NCBI GenBank assembly: GCA_009761415.1
Contig: QUOL01000002.1
Coordinates: 1,364,001 to 1,428,000 of the forward strand
Source of the DNA: Sarcomyxa edulis
Lineage: Eukaryota > Basidiomycota > Agaricomycetes > Agaricales > Mycenaceae
DNA: 64,000 bases
Reading direction: 5' to 3'
The notes under the pieces were generated by a model. It searched no databases. It saw only the letters and a list, made by a program, of their open reading frames with translations, and was not told where the DNA came from. The position numbers and the translations under genes are program-made. The number at the start of each line of letters is the position of its first letter. Position 1 is the stretch's first letter. Shown here in pieces: positions 23,416-33,634 of this stretch.

Positions 23416-24433
23416 ATGTCTTTCGCTCGACCTAGATTATTACTAGGCATATCTCCACGTCTCTTTACTACTAAATACAATTCTCCGTCTTTGCGGTCTA
23501 CAATTATCGCACACCGTCGACTCCTGTCAACAGAAGGAGACCCTGTACCAGATGACTTGGACGATGGTCTGACTAGTGGTATCGACGCTCGTCGGCCACA
23601 TCACTTGGTAACCCCTCGTATCTTCGATGCGAACGGAAGGGAGCTCGATGCGTATAAAGGAGGTCCAAGTGCTATCGAGAAAGCAGTTCATTTCTTCTTC
23701 ATCACAGAAATCTTCAGCGGTGAGTTTACTTTACCGTTGAACACTCAAAATCTCTCACACAAATCCTACCAGGCATGTGGATTATGATGGAGAATTGGTT
23801 TAGACCTCCGTATACGATTATGTACCCCTTCGAGAAAGGCCCACTGTCTCCTCGATTCCGAGGTGAACATGCCTTGCGTCGTTATCCTAGCGGTGAAGAA
23901 CGTTGCATAGGTCAGAAACTCAGGCTTTTAATTGCCTCTTGAGACTGACTTGCTCATAACTTGCTTTAGCTTGCAAGTTATGCGAGGCCATCTGCCCAGC
24001 TCAGGCCATAACGATCGAGAGTGAAGCACGTATGGACGGGTCAAGGAGGACTACCAAATATGGTTCGTTGTATGGTGTCTCAGCCCGTTCAAATCCTTCA
24101 CTGAACAATACTATTGCAGATATCGACATGACCAAATGCATCTACTGTGGTTTCTGTCAAGAGGCTTGTCCCGTCGATGCTATCGTAGAAAGTATGTGAT
24201 GATATCAATGCTTGCTATCCTCGTTCTTACCTTCTCGTCTTCCAGCTCAGAACCAAGAGTTCTCTACAGAAACGCGCGAAGAGTTACTATATAACAAAGA
24301 GAAACTCCTCGCCAACGGAGACAGAGCTGAGGCTGAAATTGCTGCTAATCTGCATGGTAAGCTGTCTTGAGGTCTTCCTGACTCTCTTGCTAACGCAGAA
24401 CATACTTCCATAGCCGAACACGTCTACCGGTAA
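23416..24433 (+). CDS. NDUFS8: NADH:ubiquinone oxidoreductase 23-kDa subunit (NDUFS8 / NuoI type), 250 aa
   Basis: Six exons: 23416-23719, 23773-23910, 23970-24062, 24120-24191, 24246-24356 and 24399-24433, all junctions phase 1. The first 40 residues are basic and Ser-rich with RRLLSTEG, a mitochondrial presequence. The peripheral arm subunit is shown by two 4Fe-4S motifs: [12 protein letters not shown] (Cys 146, 149, 152, 156) and [12 protein letters not shown] (Cys 185, 188, 191, 195), which hold clusters N6a and N6b on the path to ubiquinone. [19 protein letters not shown] precedes them, and it ends [14 protein letters not shown]. All eight cluster cysteines are intact and length is normal. 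Confidence 0.97.
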
Positions 24434-25083
24434 GGCGACACACATCGACACTGATGTTATCGTCCTCTACCCCGGAACGCATCAAACTAGAAAACGAAAT
24501 TGAGCAAAGAACAGCCCAACCATGATGCGTTGTAATTGTCAATAGTATATCCATTCCTTCACCTACATCCACGCACACCAGTTAGGGCTCCTGGAATAAA
24601 TATACCTCGTCCTCGGAAAAATACATCGGAACCAAGATAGCAAGGACAGTAACATGAACCTACATGAGCTCTAGCTTGTATATCGAGGTTCGCCTATGAG
24701 GCCTTGAGGTTCGAAGTGCAAGGAGTGTCTGCGAGGACCCCGAACTGATTCACGATCACGATCGCAATCGACTCGTAATCTCAAGATGCGTGACCCCGTA
24801 CACAAGTTCTTTGCTTGCTTACGGTCTTGTAGGAGCCTTGTATGGCTCCAGCACTTCGAACCTTCCTGTATACGATGCCTCAAGGCATTTGACAATGATT
24901 CTGCCCATTCGGGGGCTCTGTGACCTAGAGGACTCGAATTGCGAGTCAAGACCCGCGCGTTCAATTGAAATCCCAAGCTGCAGACCTCCGAGTCGATCCA
25001 CGAGCAACAACAAAACCAGACAAAATCTCTAGTATCAGCTCTTTCTTCCATCAACAACATCGAATATCAAGTTCAATATCATA
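24434..25083. other. Intergenic, no gene seen
   Basis: 650 nt between two + strand genes. Holds the 3' flank of the complex I gene and the promoter of the kinase. Open frames here are short and antisense to each other. Confidence 0.45.
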
Positions 25084-26457
25084 ATGCATCTCCAAGCCGA
25101 GAAGCTCATCGATTACGGAGGTTTCGGTGAGTTTTTGTTTTCCGCCACTCATTTCGAGTAACTACTGTCTCTGATTCGGCACTCTACAGGTCGAGTTTAT
25201 GTGGCCAAAGTCCTCAGTTCAGATCTTTCAATAAAAGCCCGTACTGTGGCCCTCAAGAAATCACACATCACAAAACATGTGCTGAACCCCATGCTTCGCC
25301 ACGAAGCATGTGCATTGATGATACTGGAAGGTAAGTTGTGGCATTTTCTCATGATAATAGTAGGCATTCTAAGAACAGTAACAGGCCACCCAAGCATCCC
25401 GACTGTATATGCCTGGGGAAGATCGCAGTACTTTGAGTATCTCGCGCTAGAACTTCTTGGAGAAACCGTCGCGAGTGGCACACTCGGAAAATTTCAAAAA
25501 CTCACCATGAGGAATCTAGTGGCATTATTCTGTCAAATGGTATGCTTCTTCTTCGTACGACCCACTTCTACATGCTTACATGCTATGGCACGGCACAGAT
25601 CGATGTTGTCGAGTACGTCCACTCTTACCACTTCATCCACGGTGACATCAAACCAGGCAACTTTTGCTTCGGTGTGGGCGAGTCCAAGATGGGACGAATA
25701 TATCTCATTGACTATGGACTCGCAAAATTTTATCGTGATCCTTTGACATTGCAACACATACGGGAGCACTCGATGCCCTTTCTTCGTGGAACACGTGGTT
25801 ACGCTAGTCTCAACATGCATCTCCATCGCGGTGAGTTATTCTACCTGCGCTCCCTATAATACGTGCTACAGCTGATAGGTCTCTCTAGTTCCATCACGCA
25901 GAGACGATATGGAGTCCCTCTCGTATACCATTCTCAAACTCTTACGCGGATCGCTACCGTGGAACGACGAGGAGCCAGAAGACCACTTTCGGGTCAAAAA
26001 CGCCTGGTCTGGTTCCCTCCTCTGTGCGGGATACCCAGCTGTATTTGGCCAGTTCGTTGACTACACACGCGGCCTGAGCTTCAGTGCGACGCCAGACTAT
26101 TCAAGATGGAAGCACGAATTCCGTACGCTGGTGCCTGGACTCCCTGAGGACCCGCTGTTCGATGGTTCTGATAGACAAGGACCCTACGTGGGTGTTCCCG
26201 GACTGGAAGCTCAGCCAAACTCGTTCAGATCTTCTGTTGATGAGCCGACATCAGAAGACGCGGATTCTCTACCATACGACGATGACCATTTTTGTCCTAC
26301 ATCTTCTTGGCCAGAGCCGACTCCGATTAAGGATGCTGATCTGTTTGGGGATGAAGGATGGATGATTCGCGAGAAACTGGAGAGTATCACCGAGCCACCT
26401 GCCATGTACGAAAGGTATCTCAGGAACAGCAAGCAGACCGAGAGAATGGTGCTATAG
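25084..26457 (+). CDS. CK1-like (casein kinase I-related) protein kinase, divergent, 379 aa
   Basis: Five exons: 25084-25126, 25190-25330, 25385-25539, 25599-25830 and 25889-26457; phases agree. The glycine loop is DYGGFGRVYVAK with the ATP lysine in VALKK (about Lys37). The catalytic loop is HFIHGDIKPGNF (about 124-135), and the metal-binding segment is LIDYGLAKFYRDP. The CK1 hallmark SRRDDMESLSY...LLRGSLPW follows the activation loop. CK1 normally has HRDIKPDNF; here Arg is Gly and Asp before Asn is Gly, while the catalytic Asp129 and Asn134 stay. It may be active, because CK1 needs no activation-loop phosphorylation. The C-terminal tail is acidic. Substrates are unknown. Confidence 0.85.
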
Positions 26458-27359
26458 CTAACCCATTTCTCATGTATGTTATGTTTAAATCTTGATTGGT
26501 CACCAACAAGAGTTTCTTGGATGCACGCAGCGTGCTTATAACGTTTAAGAGGAAGAAGAGACAAAAAACATACGGACTCGGACAATGACCTGAGTGGCCG
26601 GGCGTTGCCGGGCTGCATTTTTTGAACGCCAGTGAGTACTGAACGTTAACCTTCACTGACAGTCTCTGCAGGCTGTACATCCATGGACCTTACGTTACTG
26701 GTACGCGCTAAATTTGTATCTCGTAGACTCACAATTCGTTATCAAGGAACCGGTGCTGTCATTGTTACCGTAATCAATCCTCCTAGGACGATCCTTGAAT
26801 TCTGATGGTATGCGCGCTTTGTCAGTGCATTCGATAACTATTCAGGAGCTACCAAGCATGTCTATGATGCATATTGACTGCGATTTGAACCCCCTTGACA
26901 TCTCCCATCTTCCCATCTTGATCAGGAGATATGAATCAGCATACATCGATAATGGCTGCGGTGCTTATTGCACGCGTCCAATCATGCTCCATTGTTCTCC
27001 CATACCAGAGATACGTTTACCGCTATCCATCTCATTTCCTTCATATATTCCCATGTCTGTGGGAATCGTCCAAATGCCTCCGTCTCGAGGAACAACGGAA
27101 TTAATTCCCGGTTCCTCCTGCTGTAATGCATGTGTACCGCCGGCCATATTTGCTAGGACAACTGCGTCTCGTTACCCTCCTCCGGCACCGAGGACATTGA
27201 TGTTATACAGCATGTGTATACGCAGAGAGTTCACACACCTTGTTGATCGTAAAGCGACGAGGGCTGACATCAGAATACAGCCTCCTAGTCCAGATCCAGA
27301 TACCAGTTTTCCGACGTAAATTTCAAGTCATCACAAATCGCCGAAGACCTACAAAGCTG
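26458..27359. other. Intergenic with weak open frames on both strands
   Basis: A + strand frame (26795-27319, TTG start) and an embedded minus-strand 60-codon ATG frame (27147-26965, MAGGTHALQQEEPGINSVVP) overlap. Neither shows a known motif and I call neither. The minus frame has a protein-like composition and is preceded by an acceptor-like CCTAG, so it could be an exon. Confidence 0.35.
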
Positions 27360-28257
27360 ATGAACATCTCTACTATTCTCAATCCCGGTGACGTTGGGAC
27401 TCCATCTAGTCTCAACCAAACAGCCGAGAGCTTACACAATTCCAATGTGCACGACGGGTGAGTCCCTTAGATCTTGTTTCAACTCCGCGCATCTCACAGA
27501 TCGTCCTTACAGTGACAGTGAATCCAGTACGCAGTCAACGATTGGCCGTACTTCGTCTCTCCGGAACCTGCGATCTTCGTCATACACCGTGATTGTCTCT
27601 AGGCCGCCAACCAGATACCCAACCCCTTTGACTGGAACGGCCACGGCGCGTCGCCGAGCATCCAAGCGTCAGCCTCCTACACCTCTATCATTCGAACAAC
27701 AAACTCCCACCAATCCCTCTCGCCATCGCGCTGGTCGATCGAATCTTTCCAACAAACATAAGACCAAGTCTAGTACTTCCGTCAAAGCTAGTAAACCGAC
27801 ACAATCCACCCCTAAGCGCTTGCATCGCCGTAAATCCCAACAACCCAAGGCTCCTTCGATGTCCGCAGCCGGTCTCCTATTGTCTCGGGCCCGGCAGTCT
27901 GTCTCTCGCGAAACACATAGGCTGGGCCACAAACCCTCGATTATGGATACGATCATGGACTTGAAATCCTCCGTTGTGGAGTACCAAGAAGAGATCGATG
28001 TTGTGATCGATGCTATCGAGCGCAGTCAAGGTTTGCGCCGCCATTTCTCTGGGGGACAGGAATACACGTTCACGGACCAGGAAAGCTTGGATGCCTATTG
28101 GGACGAGCAAGCCGCTGCTGTTGGCCGGTCATCTCTGCAATTCGATGTCGACGACTCTCCATCAGCTGCTACGGGTCTTTTCGCTACGAGGTTTCCGGAC
28201 TCTACAGAGCGTTCGACTGCGTTCTGGGCACCTACGCTAGACGGCGATAGACTTTGA
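27360..28257 (+). CDS. Uncharacterised basic, Ser/Thr-rich protein, 280 aa
   Basis: Two exons, 27360-27457 and 27513-28257, joined by a 55-nt phase-2 intron. The start MNISTILNPGDVGTPSSLNQ follows stops and gives one continuous frame. Residues about 50-160 are strongly basic and Ser/Pro-rich (ARRRASKRQPPTP, TPKRLHRRKSQQPK), suggesting a disordered, perhaps nuclear or nucleic-acid-binding part. The C-terminal 100 residues look folded: KPSIMDTIMDLKSSVVEYQE, then VVIDAIERSQGLRRHFSGG and DQESLDAYWDEQAAAVGRSS. I do not recognise a domain. The intron and the ordered C-terminus make it a believable gene. Confidence 0.62.
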
Positions 28258-29232
28258 CCTGTGACTTGGGAGGTGGCGCCTACTTTTGGTTTTTGCTTAC
28301 ACGAATATGATTAACCTTCTTTCCGTGTTGATTCGTTCCATGTTTTTAGATCTGGTACTCGGACCGCATAGATAACATCGACCTTTGGCCCACGGTCCTG
28401 TCTTCCAGTTGTTCCGTCCGGGGTACAGGATTCATGAGTTTAAGACGCTTTACTCGTCACTGTTTCACAATTTTCAATTGAACGCGTCATGATAGTATAC
28501 GCAAAAACGGAGAAGTTTCTTTATCACTGGTGTTCCGTTTTGTTTCAATGCTGATACGACCTCCCCGAGCGCTCCCCGTTCACTAGCTAGCACTAGTTGG
28601 TCCGTCCGATGCCTTACCTTATCAAGGCACTACTTTATCGATGTAAACGCCCTCTAGGAACACCGCAATAAACGCGTCGACCGGTCTCGGGTCACATTCC
28701 ATTATATCATTCCCGTCTTTCTCTGCGGTATTTCATGGTCTCCTTTGACAACAAGTACCTATGTCAGTCCAGGGCCTGGTCTATTACTCCATGTGTATGT
28801 CTTCTTCATCAGCCCCCCTTTCACCGAAGCCGGCTGCCACGTCCGACTGATACACAGTTCAAAGTTTAGATCTGTTCAGAGTTCAACTTCACACTTCTCA
28901 GGTGTCTCCTAAACGCCAGGCTACGACGATATTTCACCGCGGTAATAACTACCATACAACCATAGAAAACAAATTTAACAAATGTGACAACAATAGCGAA
29001 CTGCATATATACATATGTACTTGCAAAAAAAAATCATAGATATCCGGATCCTCGAGGGCAGTGTTGACTTTTTGGTGCCGAAACTTTTTAAGAAAACAAG
29101 ATTAGAACGCCGGGATACCGGGGTACCTACTGACTCCTACCCACGCGGATCCTTGAATCCAACTGAAGTACTGAAGCTGAAGTGTAAGTTCTCAATCGAG
29201 CTCAATCGATCATGGATCAATCGAAACATGGA
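28258..29232. other. Intergenic between convergent genes, no gene seen
   Basis: About 975 nt without an open frame of note. Presumably the two 3' UTRs. Confidence 0.5.
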
Positions 29233-31608
29233 TCAATCCATCCGACCATCTTCCTCGCCGCCTCTCACATGTCGACTTGTATCCCGATGGAACCTCTTCG
29301 ATGTTCCCCTATCTCTTTCATGAGCATCCGGAAGGTGTGCTTCCGTATACAAGATTCCTCTTCCTCCACCCCCTCTTCCTCGCCCACCTCCTCTCGTAAG
29401 TCCTTGTCCTTCCAATTCATCCTCAACATCCATATCATTCCGATTCCTTTTTCTTCCTGATTCCGGAGCATTACCCCGGCTAGGTCCAGGACCCATACTA
29501 GTGCTTCCCTCCGATCCCTGGAAGCCGCCGAACGCACCGCCACCGCCGCCGCCACCTCCACTAGCACCACCGCTCCCACCAGCGGCGCCTCCGCGATTAG
29601 GTTGTGAATGTGAATGCGAACGGGAGTGCGAATGAGAATGGGAATGTGAGGGATGAGTCTGTACTTGTAGTTGCGGCCGTCCATCTTCTTTCGCGTGTAC
29701 AAAGTCGGTACTTGTACCCGTATCTTCATTTGGGTTCGGTTGGACGGGTCTAAGTCGGAATGATCGTGGACGGTCCATTAGTTCTCTTTCGCGTTCGCGT
29801 TCACGTTCGTAGTCATAGTATTGAGCATTTCGCGAATTTGGTCTGGAGATGTCTTCGCCATCGCCTGACACAGAGCCAGAGCCCGATAGAGGTGACGGAG
29901 ACCTAGAGACAGAGACGTTTCGTCGTTGATGCATGTTTGAATGGGAGTAGGGCTCCGATGGGTAGTATACAGGTTCATCTCTTTCGCGTTCACGCATCAT
30001 ACGCGAAGAGGAAGCTGAGGGATGTTGTTGTTGTTGTTGCTGTTGTTGCTGTTGTTGCTGGTGTTGCTGCTGCTGGTGTTGCTGTTGCTGATGATGATGC
30101 TGCTGCTCTTGATACTCCCTATCTGCAATCTGTTGAGACCGACTATTACTGCGAGCCATGGACGGTGACTGCATATGAGCAAGCCCAAGCTGAGGCGGGG
30201 CCTCTCTCCCGCGAGGCGGCTCACGATCCCAATCCCGTTCATGTTCGTATTCTCTTTCGTGATGATCGTTTCCTCGATTTATGTACGTGCCGGGCCCTAA
30301 ACGCTGATGGTTGTGTATACGTGGTCCAGCGGCCGAAGGTGGTTGCCTCGCATCTGTGCGTGGAGAGACTGTAGCTAGAGGCGTCGAAGAAGGATGCCGA
30401 CTACTGCTGCTGTGGGTATGAGGTGATCCCGCTAGTTCAAGCACGTCGTGCCTGCGGGATTGTAAAGACCGTTCGCGTTCGCGCTCCCGGTCAGAGAGAG
30501 GTGGACTATGTATGACGTGGACAGCTGACGATGGCTCCGGGTATTGGGGTGCGTGGGGGTTATAAGGTTGGGATTGAGGCTGGGACTGATTTCTGGAACG
30601 AGAGGCTGCAGATGACTGAGATCGCGTACGTTCAAGTGGAGGTTGTGGGTGATGCACTATAGGACTCGTGTTGTGGGATTGGGGACGCGACTGGCTATGA
30701 TTCTGATGATGTCCACGACCAGGAGGTGGTGGTTCATAATGTTGTTGTTGCTGCTGCACGGGCATCTGTTGGAATGGAGGCAGGTGCGGGGGACGCGACG
30801 CATCGTGTCCTAGGGCACTGCCATTGGATGGGCGCCTCGAGGACGACGTGTGCAAAACCGTTATGCCATGGGTCGACGGTGCGACACCAGGACCCATAGG
30901 GGTTTCCATGACAGGCATAGGTCGGCCGTCGGGGCCTGGTACGACGCGTGCATTACCGTGGGTCTGGATGTAGTCGATCAAAGCTTGGTCTTCACTGCTT
31001 ACGGGTGGTGCGTTGGCGTTGTGGGACCGAGAAAGAGAATTAGATTGCTCGAGGTATTGTGGATTATGAGAGGGTGGCTGGACCTGAGGGGGTGGAATGA
31101 CACCTGGGCCCGTGTGAATCGCAGTGGGGTGTATAGAGGTCGGAGATGGAAGTGCACGATCGGGTACTAGTTCAGGAGAGGGTGGCACGACTGTCAGTCG
31201 TTCGTAGAGGACACTGTTGACTTTTCTCGTCAAGTATACCACCTGATATTATTCAACGAATACGCACGCTCTCTCGAGTGACATCCTCTGGATGCTGCGT
31301 TTGACTTGAAGAACTTTGAAGTGAAGTTTGTCATTGTCCTTGATTCCGAGTTAGAAGGCTCGCATTAGAAAAAAAGATACGCCACGCACTCCTTCGATCT
31401 CCTTGACTTTCCTTTTGAGTTCCTTGTATTTTGCATGATATTTGACATCCTCAGCACCTGCTGCTATACCGACTTGGTACATTTTCCCCTTTGGTTGCTG
31501 GGATTGAGATTGAGATTGAGATTGTGGGAGTTGTTGTCGGACTGTGCTGGCGCTATCGAAAAGTTGAGAATGATTAGAATTCGGGGGTGGGGATGGATGA
31601 CGAGACAT
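29233..31608 (-). CDS. Coiled-coil protein with poly-Gln and disordered tail, possibly an INO80-complex (TFPT/INO80F-like) subunit, 756 aa
   Basis: Three exons: 31608-31390, 31338-31268 and 31213-29233; introns 51 and 54 nt. Residues about 50-105 give a compact basic coiled coil: KYHAKYKELKRKVKEIEGDN, then LHFKVLQVKRSIQRMSLERA and VLYERLTVVPPSP. This block resembles the KREIxE...RLRLERxxLxxRL motif of TFPT/INO80F-type subunits, from memory only. The remaining 650 residues are low complexity: Pro/Ser/Arg-rich, RE repeats (YERERERERE), poly-Gln with His, and a Gly-rich stretch, ending HVRGGEEDGRMD. The acceptor at 31214 was chosen because it alone joins LERA to VLYERL in frame. Chromatin function is an inference. 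Confidence 0.68.
30023..30108 (-). repeat. CAA/CAG/CAC repeat coding poly-Gln with His
   Basis: On the + strand this is a run of GTT, GCT and GGT/GAT triplets. In the minus-strand frame it encodes Gln runs broken by single His residues, the longest run being 12 Gln. CAA and CAG are mixed, which lowers slippage compared with a pure repeat. Confidence 0.9.
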
Positions 31609-32404
31609 GATTCGGTGTGTTTCAAGGCAAGAAAGGAGTGAATAAAATGAGAAATGGGTTGAACGGGGATGCTGGCTCGAAGGTGGGTGAGCTTGAACTT
31701 GGAGGGAAGACCCCGGAAGAAATGCAGGACATCACCACGATTCAGACACCTGCCTAATTAGGAAACTTCCCGAACGGCGCTTAAAATGGTAGCAATTCAT
31801 GTTCACAGAAAACCTTGGAACTCAGTCGTTTGATAGATTTGTATGATGGGATACCCACAGTGCTGTATAGATAAGAATCGACTACGTAGGTCAGGTATTT
31901 ACAGCACTCAGGAGTTAGGAGTTGCTCGGAAATGTCCTGGAAACATCAAAGAAACACAAGAATTCCCTCTTCATGATTCGGGGAGACATGGGAAAAATAA
32001 ACAAGATCGGCCAGCGGTCGGCCAGTGGTCGGCTGAGTGATCTTGGATGTATTTTTTGTGCAAGATTGGGTGAAATGAACTGATTTCTGTGCTTCGAAGC
32101 AGACGGGGATGGTCGGGGGACGGGTAACCTGACGTTCCTTGTGACCGCTTGTGACGCGTCTTTCAATCTTAGCTTGAACCACAACACTCTCAGAGTACAT
32201 CTTCAAGCTTCCAAGTTCGAAATCAGCGCAACATCGAGTGGTCCCACTCCAACAGTACGATCGTTTATCCAATTCCTTTCTATTCACTCTCTGACTGACA
32301 CGTATCTATCCATCAGTGGCTCAACCGTTCCGACAGTGCGCCAACCCTCCACCTTCATATCCCCTTACGAAGGCTAATAACTGCATGTGCGTTCTTGCAG
32401 GGAT
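31609..32404. other. Divergent promoter region
   Basis: About 800 nt between the coiled-coil gene (-) and GRIM-19 (+). It contains a possible 5' UTR intron before the GRIM-19 ATG (acceptor TTGCAG just before 32401). No coding signal. Confidence 0.45.
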
Positions 32405-33100
32405 ATGCCCCCAGCAGGGGGCTTCGAAGCTATCAAGTACAGGCGCAACCTTCCTCTTCGCGGGCCCGGAGCCTATGTTATCCTCGGCGGTGTGACCGCT
32501 ATTTCTGCTTATGGTTTCTACAAATGGGCTTTAGGTGCATACGAGAAAAGGCAAGTCAACAGTATTCTGACCGGCCGTTTGACATAATGCATCCGAGAAA
32601 GAGGGGGTGGGTCAACATGTAGTCAGCTGGACGTGGAACGTGTACCGAGCCCTCCCGCTCAACGCTAAACGTGTCATGATCTTCTCGGGATCCGGCCGCA
32701 TGCATGTGCGATATCGACGCAGAGTTCTTATCATTCACTCAATCCCTCCGTCTCGGACCGCACCTAGAACGGCCACTAACACTGATTTGGGACCTTATTT
32801 GCAGGGAATTACAGCGAGAAAACGTCTGGTCTCGTATATACCTGGTGCCGCTGCTCATCGCGGAAGGAGATCGGGATGCTTATCGCCGTCAGCAGGCCGC
32901 ATTGGCCAGAGAGCAGGAGATCATGAAGGATGTCAAGGGTTGGGAGGTAAGTCCCCTGTGTTTAAAGATACAACAGGTTATTGATACGACTTCGATCCGC
33001 CGCTGCCGCTGCCGCTGGAACTCCTTTCCGATGGTGACAGCCTGGCAAGAGCGTATATAACAACCCGAAATACCATACCCCGACTGTGTATGTCGTTTAA
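32405..33100 (+). CDS. NDUFA13: NADH:ubiquinone oxidoreductase subunit NDUFA13 / GRIM-19, 115 aa
   Basis: Three exons: 32405-32550, 32805-32946 and 33041-33100. It begins MPPAGGFEAIKYRRNLPLRG, followed by one membrane helix (GAYVILGGVTAISAYGFYKW), then EKRELQRENVWSRIYLVPLL, DRDAYRRQQAALAREQEIMK and WEPGKSVYNNPKYHTPT. This order is that of GRIM-19, an accessory subunit of the complex I membrane interface. Intron 1 (254 nt) must start with GC (AAAAG|GCAAGT) to join EKR to ELQ in frame; no GT donor fits. The ATG at 32405 is the first in frame; homologues often have a few residues before the conserved block, so a short upstream exon is possible. Confidence 0.92.
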
Positions 33101-33634
33101 TGATGTAGGCCGTGATCACCGAATTTCATCTTGAAGCTGTTGATGCAAGGATAGCATCCATTGTAGTTGAGATTTAGTTGAGATACCTGTCGTAAACTTG
33201 ACCGAACTATCCAGATACTGTGCTTCTGAGATTAGAACTGATGGGCTATCGTGGCGGCGCAACAATGAACGCCAAGATGCGGGGTCATGGTATCCGAATC
33301 GAGCCATGTTTTTTTTTATCTCAACTCTCTAACTTTTGCATCTCTTGCATCTCTTGAATCTCGGTGGATCAGATTGGGAGAATCGTAGCGCTAAAGTCAC
33401 ACCCGGGGCTTCCAGGGCATCAAAGCCACGCCGAGTTCTCACCCAAACTAGTCTACCTGGAAAGTGCAAAGTCTATCTAGTTTCCCCCGGACGCGTGCCA
33501 GACTTGTCAGTGCGAGTCACATCGACATCCTCGGAATGGAAATGCGCATCCTCGTAACCCCTCTTAAACGAGCAATGAGATACTTAAGCACCGCTCCCCG
33601 ACCTTTCCCTCTTACCATCATCTCCATCTCTCAA
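33101..33634. other. Upstream region of the HMG-box gene
   Basis: 534 nt. The HMG frame is open upstream of the chosen ATG to about 33464 and contains earlier ATGs, so part of this may be coding or 5' UTR. Confidence 0.4.

Noticed and set aside
26795..27319. Plus-strand 174-codon frame
   Set aside because: Starts with TTG, has no motif and overlaps a more protein-like minus frame.
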